Below are positions 16,232-24,650 of a stretch of 64,000 bases of DNA, in pieces. Source of the DNA: Actinomycetota bacterium. Its GTDB lineage: Bacteria > Actinomycetota > Acidimicrobiia > Acidimicrobiales > CADCSY01. Numbering within the stretch: the first letter of the stretch is position 1; the number at the start of each line of letters is the position of its first letter. Position numbers and translations under genes: made by a program. The DNA lies in NCBI GenBank assembly GCA_004366205.1, contig SIRW01000110.1:32771-96770 (forward strand), given 5' to 3'. Below the pieces are notes generated by a model. That model searched no databases, was not told where the DNA came from, and saw nothing but the letters and a program-made list of their open reading frames with translations.

Positions 16232-17608
16232 TCACGCATAGGTCCAATCGGGCTGCTTGCGCTCCTGGCTCTCGTCGTAGACCACGCCGCCGTCCAGCTC
16301 GACGATCTTGGGGAACGGGTACGCCCGCGGCAGGGGCAGCCGGCCCTCCATGCGGGCGGCGAAGTCGGCGGGGAACTCGCGCAGGATGCTGCTGATGAGC
16401 GCCTGCTCCTCCTCGGGCAGGTAGCAGCGGTTGCCGTCGGTCACGCGCAACAGGCGGGCCCCGATCTCCTCGACCTCGCGCTCGCCCCCCACCCCCGTCT
16501 CGATCTGCTCGAGCAGGTCGGTGACGGCGCCGCAGCCCAGCTTGCAGGCGGGGCACTGGTTGCACGACTCCACGTACAGGAACCGGGAGAACAGGCGGGC
16601 GACGGTGACCATGTCGGCGGTGTCGTCGTAGACAATGAAGCCCGCCGAGCCCATCCCCGAGCCGATGGCCTGGAACCCCTCGTAGCTGAGCGGGACGTCG
16701 AGGTGCCGGGCGGTGACGACGGCGTTGGCGACCCCGGGGAACACCGCCTTGACCGACCGGCCCGGCGCCACCCCACCGCCGATCTCGTCGATGAGCGTCC
16801 CGAGCGGGGTGCCAAGCTCCACCTCGGCGTAGGAGGGGGCGACCACGTCCCCCACCACGGCGCAGACGGTCACGCCCGGGCTCTGCTCGGTGCCGAGCGA
16901 GCGGTGCCACTCGGGGCCGCGGGCGAGGATCAGCGGCACGGTCGCGAGCGTCTCGACGTTGTTGACGACGGTGGGGTTGGCGTGGGGCGTGTCGCCGTCG
17001 ACCACGCCCGGGCGGGCCGACCACCCCATCTGGGGCGTGGCGAACAGACCGTGGATGTACGGCGGGAACAGGCGGGGCAGCGGGGCGTCGCCCTCGATGG
17101 CGTGCAGCAGCCCCTTCTCCTCGCCGAACAGGTACAGGTCGGGGCCCGTGACCACGTGGATGGGCACGTCCCCGGCCATCCCGGCCGCCTGCATCTCGCG
17201 GATCGCCCGGTCGAGGGCCTCGCGCTCGGGCCGGAAGATCTCCTTCACCCCGATGTAGGCGGCGCTCGCCCCGATGGCGAAGGCGGCGATGGCGACGCCC
17301 TCGACCACCTGGTAGGCGTTGCGCCGCAGGATCGGGCGGTCCTTGAACGTCCCCGGCTCGCCCTCGGCGCCGTTGCACACCAGGTAGCGGTCACCGGACT
17401 CGGGCGGCTCGGCGCGCACCCCCGACCACTTGCGGCCGGTGGGGAACCCGGCGCCGCCGCGACCCCGCAGACCCGAGAGCGTCACCTCCTGCACGGTCGC
17501 GCCGGGCCCCAGCTCGTGGGCCCGGGCCAGGCCGGCGCCGCCGCCCCGGGCCCGGTAGGCCTCCAGGCTGGTGACGGGTTCGTCGGGAAGCACCACGCGC
17601 TCGTCCAT
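16232..17608 (-). CDS. NuoF-like NADH-binding iron-sulfur flavoprotein
   Basis: The 458-residue protein matches the 51-kDa subunit of complex I and related soluble dehydrogenases. It has the FMN/NADH region GLRGRGGAGFPTGRKW and CNGAEGEPGTFKDR, the helix YIGVKEIFRPER, and a 4Fe-4S site formed by ESCNQCPACKLG plus Cys in GNRCYLP. No other Nuo subunits are next to it, so it may work with a separate ferredoxin or NuoE-like partner, or in a hydrogenase- or formate dehydrogenase-type complex. ATG 17608 is chosen over longer in-frame starts because it begins MDERVVLP. It heads the NAD-salvage operon, 25 bases upstream of pncA. Confidence 0.85.
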   Translation of the reverse strand: MDERVVLPDEPVTSLEAYRARGGGAGLARAHELGPGATVQEVTLSGLRGRGGAGFPTGRKWSGVRAEPPESGDRYLVCNGAEGEPGTFKDRPILRRNAYQVVEGVAIAAFAIGASAAYIGVKEIFRPEREALDRAIREMQAAGMAGDVPIHVVTGPDLYLFGEEKGLLHAIEGDAPLPRLFPPYIHGLFATPQMGWSARPGVVDGDTPHANPTVVNNVETLATVPLILARGPEWHRSLGTEQSPGVTVCAVVGDVVAPSYAEVELGTPLGTLIDEIGGGVAPGRSVKAVFPGVANAVVTARHLDVPLSYEGFQAIGSGMGSAGFIVYDDTADMVTVARLFSRFLYVESCNQCPACKLGCGAVTDLLEQIETGVGGEREVEEIGARLLRVTDGNRCYLPEEEQALISSILREFPADFAARMEGRLPLPRAYPFPKIVELDGGVVYDESQERKQPDWTYA

Positions 17609-17778
17609 GTTCACCGTCCTAGCAGGGTCGGGTAAGGGTCGACACCAGCCCTCCAGTGGGCGCCGGCGCTGCCGATGAGAGAAGGTGGTCATCCGGCGCC
17701 GGGACCGCACCGAAGAAGGTGGGAACACCGACGGGCCTCCCGGCGTTGCATTGATGTCCCCCCTCGTTCTCCAGCCCC

Positions 17779-17792
17779 GTGACCGGCGTCAC
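17779..17792. promoter_or_regulatory. CRP/FNR-like inverted repeat upstream of the sigma factor
   Basis: GTGAC-CGGC-GTCAC is a perfect inverted repeat that matches the core GTGA-N6-TCAC of CRP-family sites (Crp, GlxR). It lies about 50 bases before the sigma-factor ATG in the 232-base divergent region. The rest of this region shows no other clear element. The same 5-4-5 pattern occurs twice before cassette 2. Confidence 0.5.
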
Positions 17793-17840
17793 CTCCGGCG
17801 GGGAATGACATCCGCGTGATTGCTGTTGGAAACAGGTGCG

Positions 17841-18668
17841 ATGAGAGATTCCGTTGGCCAGTATCTGCACGAGATCGGGCTCGTCCCGCTGCTCGACGCC
17901 GCCCAGGAGCGCGAGCTCGCCCAGAAGATCGAGGCGGGCCGGGCCGCCCAGGCGCGCCTCGACGAGGGCGAGCGCGGCGTGGCGCTCAAGCGGGCAGTCC
18001 GCGAGGGCGAGCGCGCCCGCGACTACTTCATCCGGGCGAACCTCCGGCTGGTGGTCAGCATCGCCCGGCGCTATCCCCTCCCCCCGGGGATGGACCTGCT
18101 CGACCTGATCCAGGAGGGCAACCTGGGCCTGGAGCACGCCGTCGAGAAGTTCGACTGGCGCAAGGGCTTCAAGTTCTCGACCTACGCCACCTTCTGGATC
18201 CGCCAGTCCATCGGACGGGCCCTCGACCAGAAGGCCAGCCTCGTGCGCCTGCCGAGCGAGCGCTCCGCGCAGCTGCGGGCCGCGCTGCGGGCCGTGGCGG
18301 GCGAGACCGACGAGCTCGACGACGAGCTGGCGCACCTGCACCGGCTCGCCACCCCCACGTCGCTCGACCGGCCGGTCGGCGACGACGGCGACCAGGAGCT
18401 GGTCGACCTCGTGCCCGACGCCGTCGCCGGCCCCGAGCAGCTCGTGGTCGAGCGCGCCACCGAGGCCCTGGTGACGGGCCTGCTCGACAACCTCGAGCCC
18501 CGCTCCCGGCTCGCCGTGGAGCAGCGGTTCGGGCTGGCCGACGGCCAGAAGCGCAGCTACCGGGAGGTCGGCGAGGCCCTCGGCGTCACCGCCGAGGCCG
18601 CCCGGCGCATCGTGAAGCGCGCCGTGGACGAGCTGCGCGACGACGCCGCCGCCATCGTCGCCGCCTGA
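17841..18668 (+). CDS. RpoD-like alternative sigma factor with shortened region 3
   Basis: The 275-residue sigma-70 factor has region 1.2 (SVGQYLHEIGLVPLLDA), an intact region 2 (LRLVVSIARRY, DLIQEGNLGLEHAVEKFDW, KFSTYATFWIRQSIGRAL) and region 4 with a helix-turn-helix. The extended helix-turn-helix of region 3 found in the primary factor seems to be missing: LVRLPSER passes after a short acidic segment to TPTSLDRPVGDDGD. The end of region 4.2, AARRIVKRAVDEL, also departs from the usual RIRQIE pattern. It is therefore probably a group 2 factor with its own promoter preference. ATG 17841 (MRDSVGQY) is chosen over a TTG seven codons upstream. Confidence 0.85.
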   Translation: MRDSVGQYLHEIGLVPLLDAAQERELAQKIEAGRAAQARLDEGERGVALKRAVREGERARDYFIRANLRLVVSIARRYPLPPGMDLLDLIQEGNLGLEHAVEKFDWRKGFKFSTYATFWIRQSIGRALDQKASLVRLPSERSAQLRAALRAVAGETDELDDELAHLHRLATPTSLDRPVGDDGDQELVDLVPDAVAGPEQLVVERATEALVTGLLDNLEPRSRLAVEQRFGLADGQKRSYREVGEALGVTAEAARRIVKRAVDELRDDAAAIVAA

Positions 18669-18680
18669 GGCCGACGCGTC

Positions 18681-18717
18681 GAAGGCCCCGGCCGGCTCCT
18701 CGCCGTCCGGGGCCTTC
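18681..18717. terminator. Bidirectional hairpin terminator
   Basis: GAAGGCCCCGG (18681-18691) pairs with CCGGGGCCTTC (18707-18717) around a 15-base loop. It lies between the convergent sigma-factor and dodecin genes. There is no long U tract on either strand. Confidence 0.75.
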
Positions 18718-18736
18718 GTGCGCCTGACGCCCGTGA

Positions 18737-18946
18737 TCAGTCGTCCAGCACGAACGTGACCAGCATGTTGACCTTGTAGGAGGTCGCCTTGCCGTCCTCG
18801 CCGATCTCCACCTCCTGCTCCTTCACCCACGCCGACTTCACGTTGCGCAGGGTCTGGGTCGCACGCTGGATGCCCGTCTGGAGGGCGTCCTCGAAGCTCT
18901 TCTCGGACTTGGCGCTGATCTCGGTCACTCGGGCGACGGTGCCCAT
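18737..18946 (-). CDS. Dodecin family flavin-binding protein
   Basis: The 69-residue protein has the dodecin layout of one helix and three strands: MGTVARVTEISAKSEKSFED, the helix ending in RNVKSAWVKEQEV, and a final strand KVNMLVTFVLDD. Dodecins form hollow dodecamers that store or buffer FMN or riboflavin-type flavins. GGGAGG precedes the ATG. It is monocistronic and converges on the sigma-factor gene. Confidence 0.9.
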   Translation of the reverse strand: MGTVARVTEISAKSEKSFEDALQTGIQRATQTLRNVKSAWVKEQEVEIGEDGKATSYKVNMLVTFVLDD

Positions 18947-19077
18947 CGGTGTACCTCCCGTGTCGCGTTCGGGGTCCCCGCGCCCCTACCCCGTCAGCCC
19001 TTCTCTGAACGCCCCGCACCACCCGGTCCGGCCAACTGCTTTGCCTGCGGGCCCCGGATCGGGGACGCTGTAGCGGT

Positions 19078-20427
19078 ATGGCGACGCCCTCCTGGAGCCC
19101 TTCGAGCTGGCGCGACCGGCCCGCCGGTCAGCAGCCCGACTGGCCCGACCCGGCCGCGCTCGACCGGGTCCTCAAGCAGCTCTCGACCCTTCCCCCCCTC
19201 GTGTTCGCCGGCGAGGCCCGGGCGCTGACCGGCGAGCTCGGCCGGGTCGCGGCGGGTGAGGCGTTCCTGCTCCAGGCAGGTGACTGCGCCGAGTCCTTCG
19301 ACGGGTTCTCGGCCGACGCCATCCGCGACAAGCTGCGCGTCATCCTCCAGATGGCCGTCGTGCTCACCTACGGATCGGGCGTGCCCGTGCTCAAGGTGGG
19401 GCGCATCGCCGGGCAGTTCGCCAAGCCGCGCAGCTCACCGACCGAGCTGGTGGGCGACGTGGAGCTGCCCTCGTTCCGGGGGCACATGGTCAACGACATC
19501 GCCCCCACCGCCGAGGCCCGGGCTGCCGACCCCGAGCGGCTCATCCAGGGCTACCACCAGGCCGCGGCCACGCTGAACCTGCTGCGCGCCTTCACAAAGG
19601 GCGGGTTCGCCGACCTCAACCGGGTGCACGCCTGGAACCAGGAGTTCGTCGCCAGCAGCCGCCAAGGCCGGCGCTACGAGCGCATCGCCGACGAGATCGA
19701 GCGGGCCCTGCGGTTCATGCGGGCGTGCGGCATCGACCTCGAGAACGAGCACCAGCTGCACCAGGTCGACTTCTACACGAGCCACGAGGCGCTGCTCCTG
19801 GGCTACGAGGAGGCCCTGACCAGGCGGGACTCGATCACCGGCGACTGGTACGACTGCTCGGCGCACATGCTCTGGGTGGGTGAGCGCACCCGCAGCGTCG
19901 ACGGCGCCCACGTCGAGTTCCTGTCGGGCATCCACAACCCCGTCGGGGTGAAGCTCGGGCCCGCCGCCGAGCCCGACGAGGCCCTCGCGCTGTGCGAGCG
20001 GCTCAACCCCGGCCGGGTCCCCGGCCGGCTCACGCTCATCAGCCGCATGGGCGCGGCCCAGATCGGCGACCGGCTCCCCCCGCTGCTGCGGGCCGTCGCC
20101 GACGCCGGGCACCCGGTGGTGTGGGCCTGCGACCCCATGCACGGCAACACCTTCACCTCGCCGTCGGGTCACAAGACCCGGCACTTCGACGACGTGCTCG
20201 CCGAGATCGGCGGGTTCTTCGAGGCCCACCGGGCCGAGGGCACCTGGCCGGGCGGCGTGCACATCGAGCTCACCGGTGACGACGTGACCGAGTGCCTCGG
20301 CGGCGCCGAGGAGATCCTCGACCACCACCTGGCGACCCGCTACGAGACCATGTGCGATCCGCGCCTGAACGCCCGCCAGTCGCTCGACCTCGCCTTCCAG
20401 GTCGCCGAGCTGCTCCGCACCAGCTGA
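19078..20427 (+). CDS. aroG: Class II 3-deoxy-7-phosphoheptulonate (DAHP) synthase
   Basis: The 449-residue enzyme condenses phosphoenolpyruvate and erythrose 4-phosphate in the first step of aromatic amino acid synthesis. It is of the plant/actinobacterial class II type. Metal ligands are visible as Cys in LQAGDCAESF, His in CDPMHGNT, Glu in HIELTGDD and Asp in CDPRLNARQS; the substrate segments RIAGQFAKPRS and SRMGAAQ are present. It is monocistronic with a terminator just downstream. The 131-base region before it, shared divergently with dodecin, shows no clear element. Confidence 0.95.
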   Translation: MATPSWSPSSWRDRPAGQQPDWPDPAALDRVLKQLSTLPPLVFAGEARALTGELGRVAAGEAFLLQAGDCAESFDGFSADAIRDKLRVILQMAVVLTYGSGVPVLKVGRIAGQFAKPRSSPTELVGDVELPSFRGHMVNDIAPTAEARAADPERLIQGYHQAAATLNLLRAFTKGGFADLNRVHAWNQEFVASSRQGRRYERIADEIERALRFMRACGIDLENEHQLHQVDFYTSHEALLLGYEEALTRRDSITGDWYDCSAHMLWVGERTRSVDGAHVEFLSGIHNPVGVKLGPAAEPDEALALCERLNPGRVPGRLTLISRMGAAQIGDRLPPLLRAVADAGHPVVWACDPMHGNTFTSPSGHKTRHFDDVLAEIGGFFEAHRAEGTWPGGVHIELTGDDVTECLGGAEEILDHHLATRYETMCDPRLNARQSLDLAFQVAELLRTS

Positions 20428-20431
20428 CCCG

Positions 20432-20451
20432 CCCCGCGGTCGGGGTTCTTT
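20432..20451 (+). terminator. Terminator after DAHP synthase
   Basis: CCCCG-CGGT-CGGGG forms a short stem followed by TTCTTT, the pattern of an intrinsic terminator. It separates the aro gene from cassette 1. Confidence 0.6.
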
Positions 20452-20550
20452 CAGCCGACCCGCAAGTTCTCCGTTGCCAGGTTCGTTCCACCGTCGAAGC
20501 ACCCAAGGGGGTGCGCTCCGGACCGGAACGGGGTTGCACGAGGGGGGAAC

Positions 20551-22431
20551 ATGCGCAGGCTCGACGCGCAGGCCGCTGACGACGTCAGCCGGGCAGTGGC
20601 CCGGCACCTCGACGAGCTGGGGGCCGACCCGGCGGCGCTCGCCGCCCTGGGACCCGACGGGCTGCGGCGCCACGTCCGCGCCCGCGTCCACCTCCACACG
20701 TACCTGCCCTTCTACATCCTCGGGCTGCTCCTGCTGGCGTCACTCGCTCTGTTCCCCAGCCTGGCCGACGACCGGGCGGGCGACGTGGCGCTCGACGCGG
20801 GCGACGGGGGCTGGCAGGCCGGCGCCGGCGCCACCGGGCCCACCGGCGCCGGCGTCGGTGGCACGGCTGGCGACGCGGACGCCACCGTGGTCTCGTCGGC
20901 ACCGGGCGCGCGCAGCGGCGGCGCCGGTGGCGGCGGCGATGCCGGCCCCCAGGCTGGCGGCGGGGGGCAGGCGGCCGGAGCGGACGCGGCGCCGGCCACG
21001 GGCCCGATGCGCGACGGGCGGGTCTGCGAGCCGGGGGTGTCCCAGGTGGAGGGCTCGTCGTACGCGGGGCCGTGCCGCCCGGTGTTCCAGGGCGACAACG
21101 GCGGCGCCACCTACCGGGGCGTGAGCGGCGACACCATCCGCATCGTCCGCCGAACCTTCCCAGAGACGGCCAACAGCCAGGCGGTGGCCGCGTTCGCCGA
21201 GCAGGCCGGGGCGGCCAGCTCCGATGACGTGGCGGTGGTGCGCCGGGCGTTCCTGGACTACTTCAACGAGACGTTCGAGCTCTACGGCCGGCGCGTCGAG
21301 CTCGTGGAGTACGTGTCGCAGCACGGCAACGCCACGAACGAGGCCCAGAGCCGCGGCCGGGAGGGCGCCTGCCTCGACGCCGAGCAGATCGTCACCGAGC
21401 TCGACGCCTTCGCCGTGGCCATCGGCGGTGGCACCTCGACGTTCTCGGAGTGCGCCGCCCAGCGGGGGCTCATGGTCTTCGGGGCGGCGGCGTACTTCCC
21501 CGAGTCGTTCTACCGCCACTACAGCCCCTACCTGTGGGACACGACGATGAACTGCGAGCGGATCAGCAACCTGACCGCCGAGTACATCGGCAAGCGCCTC
21601 CTGAACCGCCCCGCCCGCTGGGCCGGCGACCCCGCCTACCGGACGAGAGAGCGGCGCTTCGGGGTGTACGTGCCCAACAACGACGCGTACCAGCGGTGCA
21701 CCAACAACACCCAGCGGATGATGACCGAGCGCTACGGGGCACCCGAGTCGGTTCGCTACAACTACACGCTGGACGTCTCGCGGTTCCCCGACGAGGCGGC
21801 CCGGGCCGTGGTGCAGTTCCGGCAGGCCGGCGTCACCTCCCTGATCCTGGCGTGCGACCCCATCTCGGTGATGTTCCTCACCCAGTCCGCCACCGCCCAG
21901 CAGTGGCGGCCCGAGTGGATCCTCATCGGCACGGCGCTCACCGACCTCGAGAACACCGCCCGGCTCTACGAGCAGAGCCAGGTTGACGGGTCGATGTTCG
22001 GCCAGAGCCAGCTCGGCAACCCCCGCGACATCCTCGGGCCCGACTCCGAGCCCGGCCGGCTCTACCACCGCATCACCGGCCAGCAGATCCCCGACGGGAC
22101 CGCCGGCGACTACTTCGCGCTCGTCCAGCTGTTCAGCATGTTGCAGGCGGCGGGCCCCGAGCTGACCCCCGAGAACGTGCGCCGCGGCGCCTTCGCCATG
22201 CCTGAGCGCGGGGCGCCCAACTTCCCGGCGGGGCGGTGGTCGTTCGCCGTGGGCGTCGACGGCGACCCGAACGGGGTCAGCCACACCGCCGTGATCGACG
22301 CCCGCGAGGTCTACTGGGACGCCAACGCCATCGCCTTCGACGGCGAGCGGGGCGCCTTCATCGAGACGTACGGCGGCCGGCGGTTCACCCACGGCGAGTG
22401 GCCCGAGGAGGAGCCACCGGTCTACCCATGA
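20551..22431 (+). CDS. Membrane-anchored periplasmic-binding-protein type 1 solute receptor (cassette 1)
   Basis: The 626-residue protein has a short cytoplasmic N-terminus, one transmembrane helix (about residues 51-70), a Gly/Ala-rich linker (about 75-155) and a Leu/Ile/Val-type ligand-binding domain (about 175-600). There is no lipobox, so the domain is tethered by the uncleaved helix. The domain begins with a two-cysteine segment (SSYAGPCRPVF) followed by DNGGATYRGVSGDTIRIV. Further marks are YNYTLDVSRFPDEAARAVVQ and WILIGTALTDLENTARLY. It presents an unknown ligand to the fused permease encoded next. GGGGGG precedes the ATG. The 123-base upstream region holds only the aro terminator. Confidence 0.85.
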   Translation: MRRLDAQAADDVSRAVARHLDELGADPAALAALGPDGLRRHVRARVHLHTYLPFYILGLLLLASLALFPSLADDRAGDVALDAGDGGWQAGAGATGPTGAGVGGTAGDADATVVSSAPGARSGGAGGGGDAGPQAGGGGQAAGADAAPATGPMRDGRVCEPGVSQVEGSSYAGPCRPVFQGDNGGATYRGVSGDTIRIVRRTFPETANSQAVAAFAEQAGAASSDDVAVVRRAFLDYFNETFELYGRRVELVEYVSQHGNATNEAQSRGREGACLDAEQIVTELDAFAVAIGGGTSTFSECAAQRGLMVFGAAAYFPESFYRHYSPYLWDTTMNCERISNLTAEYIGKRLLNRPARWAGDPAYRTRERRFGVYVPNNDAYQRCTNNTQRMMTERYGAPESVRYNYTLDVSRFPDEAARAVVQFRQAGVTSLILACDPISVMFLTQSATAQQWRPEWILIGTALTDLENTARLYEQSQVDGSMFGQSQLGNPRDILGPDSEPGRLYHRITGQQIPDGTAGDYFALVQLFSMLQAAGPELTPENVRRGAFAMPERGAPNFPAGRWSFAVGVDGDPNGVSHTAVIDAREVYWDANAIAFDGERGAFIETYGGRRFTHGEWPEEEPPVYP

Positions 22432-24650
22432 GCGCGCCCGTCACCCCCGAGCACGACGGGGAGGGCGTCGCCGAGGTCGACGCCCTCCTCGACGGCGACC
22501 GTCAGGCGTGGTGGCACGTCGCCCCGGCCACCCTCGCCCGCGCCGGCGTCGGCCTCGCCGGGTTCCTCGTGGCCTGGTTCGTCGCCGGCAGCCTCATGAG
22601 CCGCGGCCTGCCCGCGGGCATCATCGTGCTGGGCCTGGTGTTCGGCAGCCTCTACGCCCTGCTCGCCATCGGCATCGTGCTCGTCTACCGGGCGAATCGG
22701 GTCGTCAACTTCGCCCAGGCCGAGCTGGGATCGGTCGCCGCCGTCCTGGCCATCCAGTTCGTGCTCGTCTGGGGGATGAACTACTTCGTCGCCGTCGGCC
22801 TCGGCTTCGGGCTGGCGGCCGCCGTGGGCGCGCTGGTCAACGTGGCGGTCATCCAGCGCTTCCACAAGGCGCCCCGGCTGATCCTGGCGGTGGCGACCAT
22901 CGCCATCGCCCAGATCCTCAACGGCCTGTCGATCCTCGCCGCCATCATCATCCAGGGCGGCGGCGGGGGCGGCCGCTTCAGCGCGCCCCTCGAGGTGACC
23001 TTCGCCATCGAGCCGGTGATCTTCAACGCCAACCACGTGCTGGCCATCATCACCGTGCCCGCCGTGATGATCGGCCTCGTCGCCTTCCTCCGCTTCACGA
23101 GCTACGGCATGGCGATCCGCGCGGCAGCCGACAACGGCGACCGGGCGAGCCTCCTCGGCATCCCCGTCCCCCGGTTGTCGACGGTGGTGTGGGCCCTGGC
23201 CGGGTTCCTGTCGGCCGTGGCGATCATCCTGCGCATCCCCATCGTCGGGTTCGCCTCGTTCCAGAGCGTCTCGGGCGACGGCTACTCGCTGCTGCTCCGG
23301 ACGCTGGCCGCCGCCGTGATCGGCCGGATGGAGAGCATCCCGCGCACCGTGGTGGCGGCCCTCGCCCTCGGCGTCTTCCAGGAAGCGGCGAGCTGGCAGT
23401 TCGCCAACACCGACTTCGTCGATGCCACCCTCGTGCTCGTCATCCTCGTCGGGCTGCTGACCCAGCGCGACGTCTTCTCGCGCGCCCAGGAGACCGGCAT
23501 CGCCACCTGGCGGGCGATCCGCGAGATCCGGCCCGTCCCCGAGGAGCTGCGGCGGCTGCCGGAGGTGCGACTCGGCTTCGGTGCCGTGCGCTGGGCCCTG
23601 CTCGGCGGGGCGATGGTCTTCCCGGTCGTCGGCACGGCGAGCCAGGCCAGCGCCATGACGATCATCTTCGTCTACGCCATCGTGGCCGTGTCGCTGTACG
23701 TGCTCACGGGCTGGGCCGGGCACATATCTCTCGGCCAGTTCGCCCTCGCCGGGTTCGGCGGCGCCGCCACCGCCGTGCTGTACGGCCGTCACGGCGTTGA
23801 CTTCGTGCTCGCCCTGCTCGCCGGGAGCCTGCTCGCCGCGCTGGTTGCGCTGGTCATCGGCCTGCCGGCCCTGCGGATCCGCGGCCCGTTCCTCGCCGTC
23901 ACGACGCTCGCCTTCGCCGTCACCGCCTCCAACTTCTTCCTGGTCGAGCGCTACTTCCCGTGGTTCATCCAGCGCAGCATCGACCGGCCCCGCCTGTGGG
24001 ACCGCATCCCCCTCGACGAGAGCTGGCAGCTCTACTACTTCACGCTCGCCGGGCTGCTCCTGGTCCTCGCGGGTGTGCGCAGCCTGCGCCAGAGCCGCAC
24101 CGGTCGGGCCATCATCGCCGTCCGGGACAACGAGCAGGCGGCCCAGTCGGTCACGCTCGACGCCACGCGGCTGAAGCTCACGGCCTTCGTGATCTCCGGC
24201 GCCATCGCGGGCTTCGCCGGCGGGCTCTACGTGCTCGACCAGCAGGGCCTGCACACCGACGCGTTCGGGGTCGAGGCCAGCGTGCGGCTGTTCTCGATGG
24301 TCGTCATCGGAGGCCTCGGCTCACTGCCCGGCGCCGTCCTCGGCGCCTTCTACATCCGCGGCGCGGAGTTCCTGCTCTCCCCCGCCTGGTCCCTCATCGC
24401 CAGCGGGGTGGGCGTGCTCGCCCTGCTCCTGCTCGTGCCCGAGGGCCTGGGCGGCGTCCTCTACGGCATCCGCGATCGCTACCTGCGGGCGGTGGCGAAG
24501 CGGCGCGGCATCCTCGTGCCCAGCCTGGTCGCCGACGCCGCCACCGACCGGGGCGAGTCCGAGGCTCTCGACTCGGCCCTCACCGGCCTGTCCACCGGCG
24601 CGCCGCCCGAGGGCGGGGCCGAGCCGGCCGTGGAGGTGCAGGCCCGATGA
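22428..24650 (+). CDS. Fused LivH-LivM permease (cassette 1)
   Basis: The 740-residue membrane protein joins the two permease subunits of a branched-chain amino acid type importer. The LivH half (about residues 60-330) carries YRANRVVNFAQAELGSVAA and NGDRASLLGIPVPRLS; the LivM half (about 405-690) carries LTGWAGHISLGQFALAGFGG and SRTGRAIIAVRDNEQAAQSV. The halves are joined by a short cytoplasmic segment (about 340-385, with RPVPEELRRLPEVR). In most bacteria these are separate genes. The ATG overlaps the stop of the binding-protein gene. Fusion fixes a 1:1 ratio of the two halves. Confidence 0.9.
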   Translation: MSAPVTPEHDGEGVAEVDALLDGDRQAWWHVAPATLARAGVGLAGFLVAWFVAGSLMSRGLPAGIIVLGLVFGSLYALLAIGIVLVYRANRVVNFAQAELGSVAAVLAIQFVLVWGMNYFVAVGLGFGLAAAVGALVNVAVIQRFHKAPRLILAVATIAIAQILNGLSILAAIIIQGGGGGGRFSAPLEVTFAIEPVIFNANHVLAIITVPAVMIGLVAFLRFTSYGMAIRAAADNGDRASLLGIPVPRLSTVVWALAGFLSAVAIILRIPIVGFASFQSVSGDGYSLLLRTLAAAVIGRMESIPRTVVAALALGVFQEAASWQFANTDFVDATLVLVILVGLLTQRDVFSRAQETGIATWRAIREIRPVPEELRRLPEVRLGFGAVRWALLGGAMVFPVVGTASQASAMTIIFVYAIVAVSLYVLTGWAGHISLGQFALAGFGGAATAVLYGRHGVDFVLALLAGSLLAALVALVIGLPALRIRGPFLAVTTLAFAVTASNFFLVERYFPWFIQRSIDRPRLWDRIPLDESWQLYYFTLAGLLLVLAGVRSLRQSRTGRAIIAVRDNEQAAQSVTLDATRLKLTAFVISGAIAGFAGGLYVLDQQGLHTDAFGVEASVRLFSMVVIGGLGSLPGAVLGAFYIRGAEFLLSPAWSLIASGVGVLALLLLVPEGLGGVLYGIRDRYLRAVAKRRGILVPSLVADAATDRGESEALDSALTGLSTGAPPEGGAEPAVEVQAR

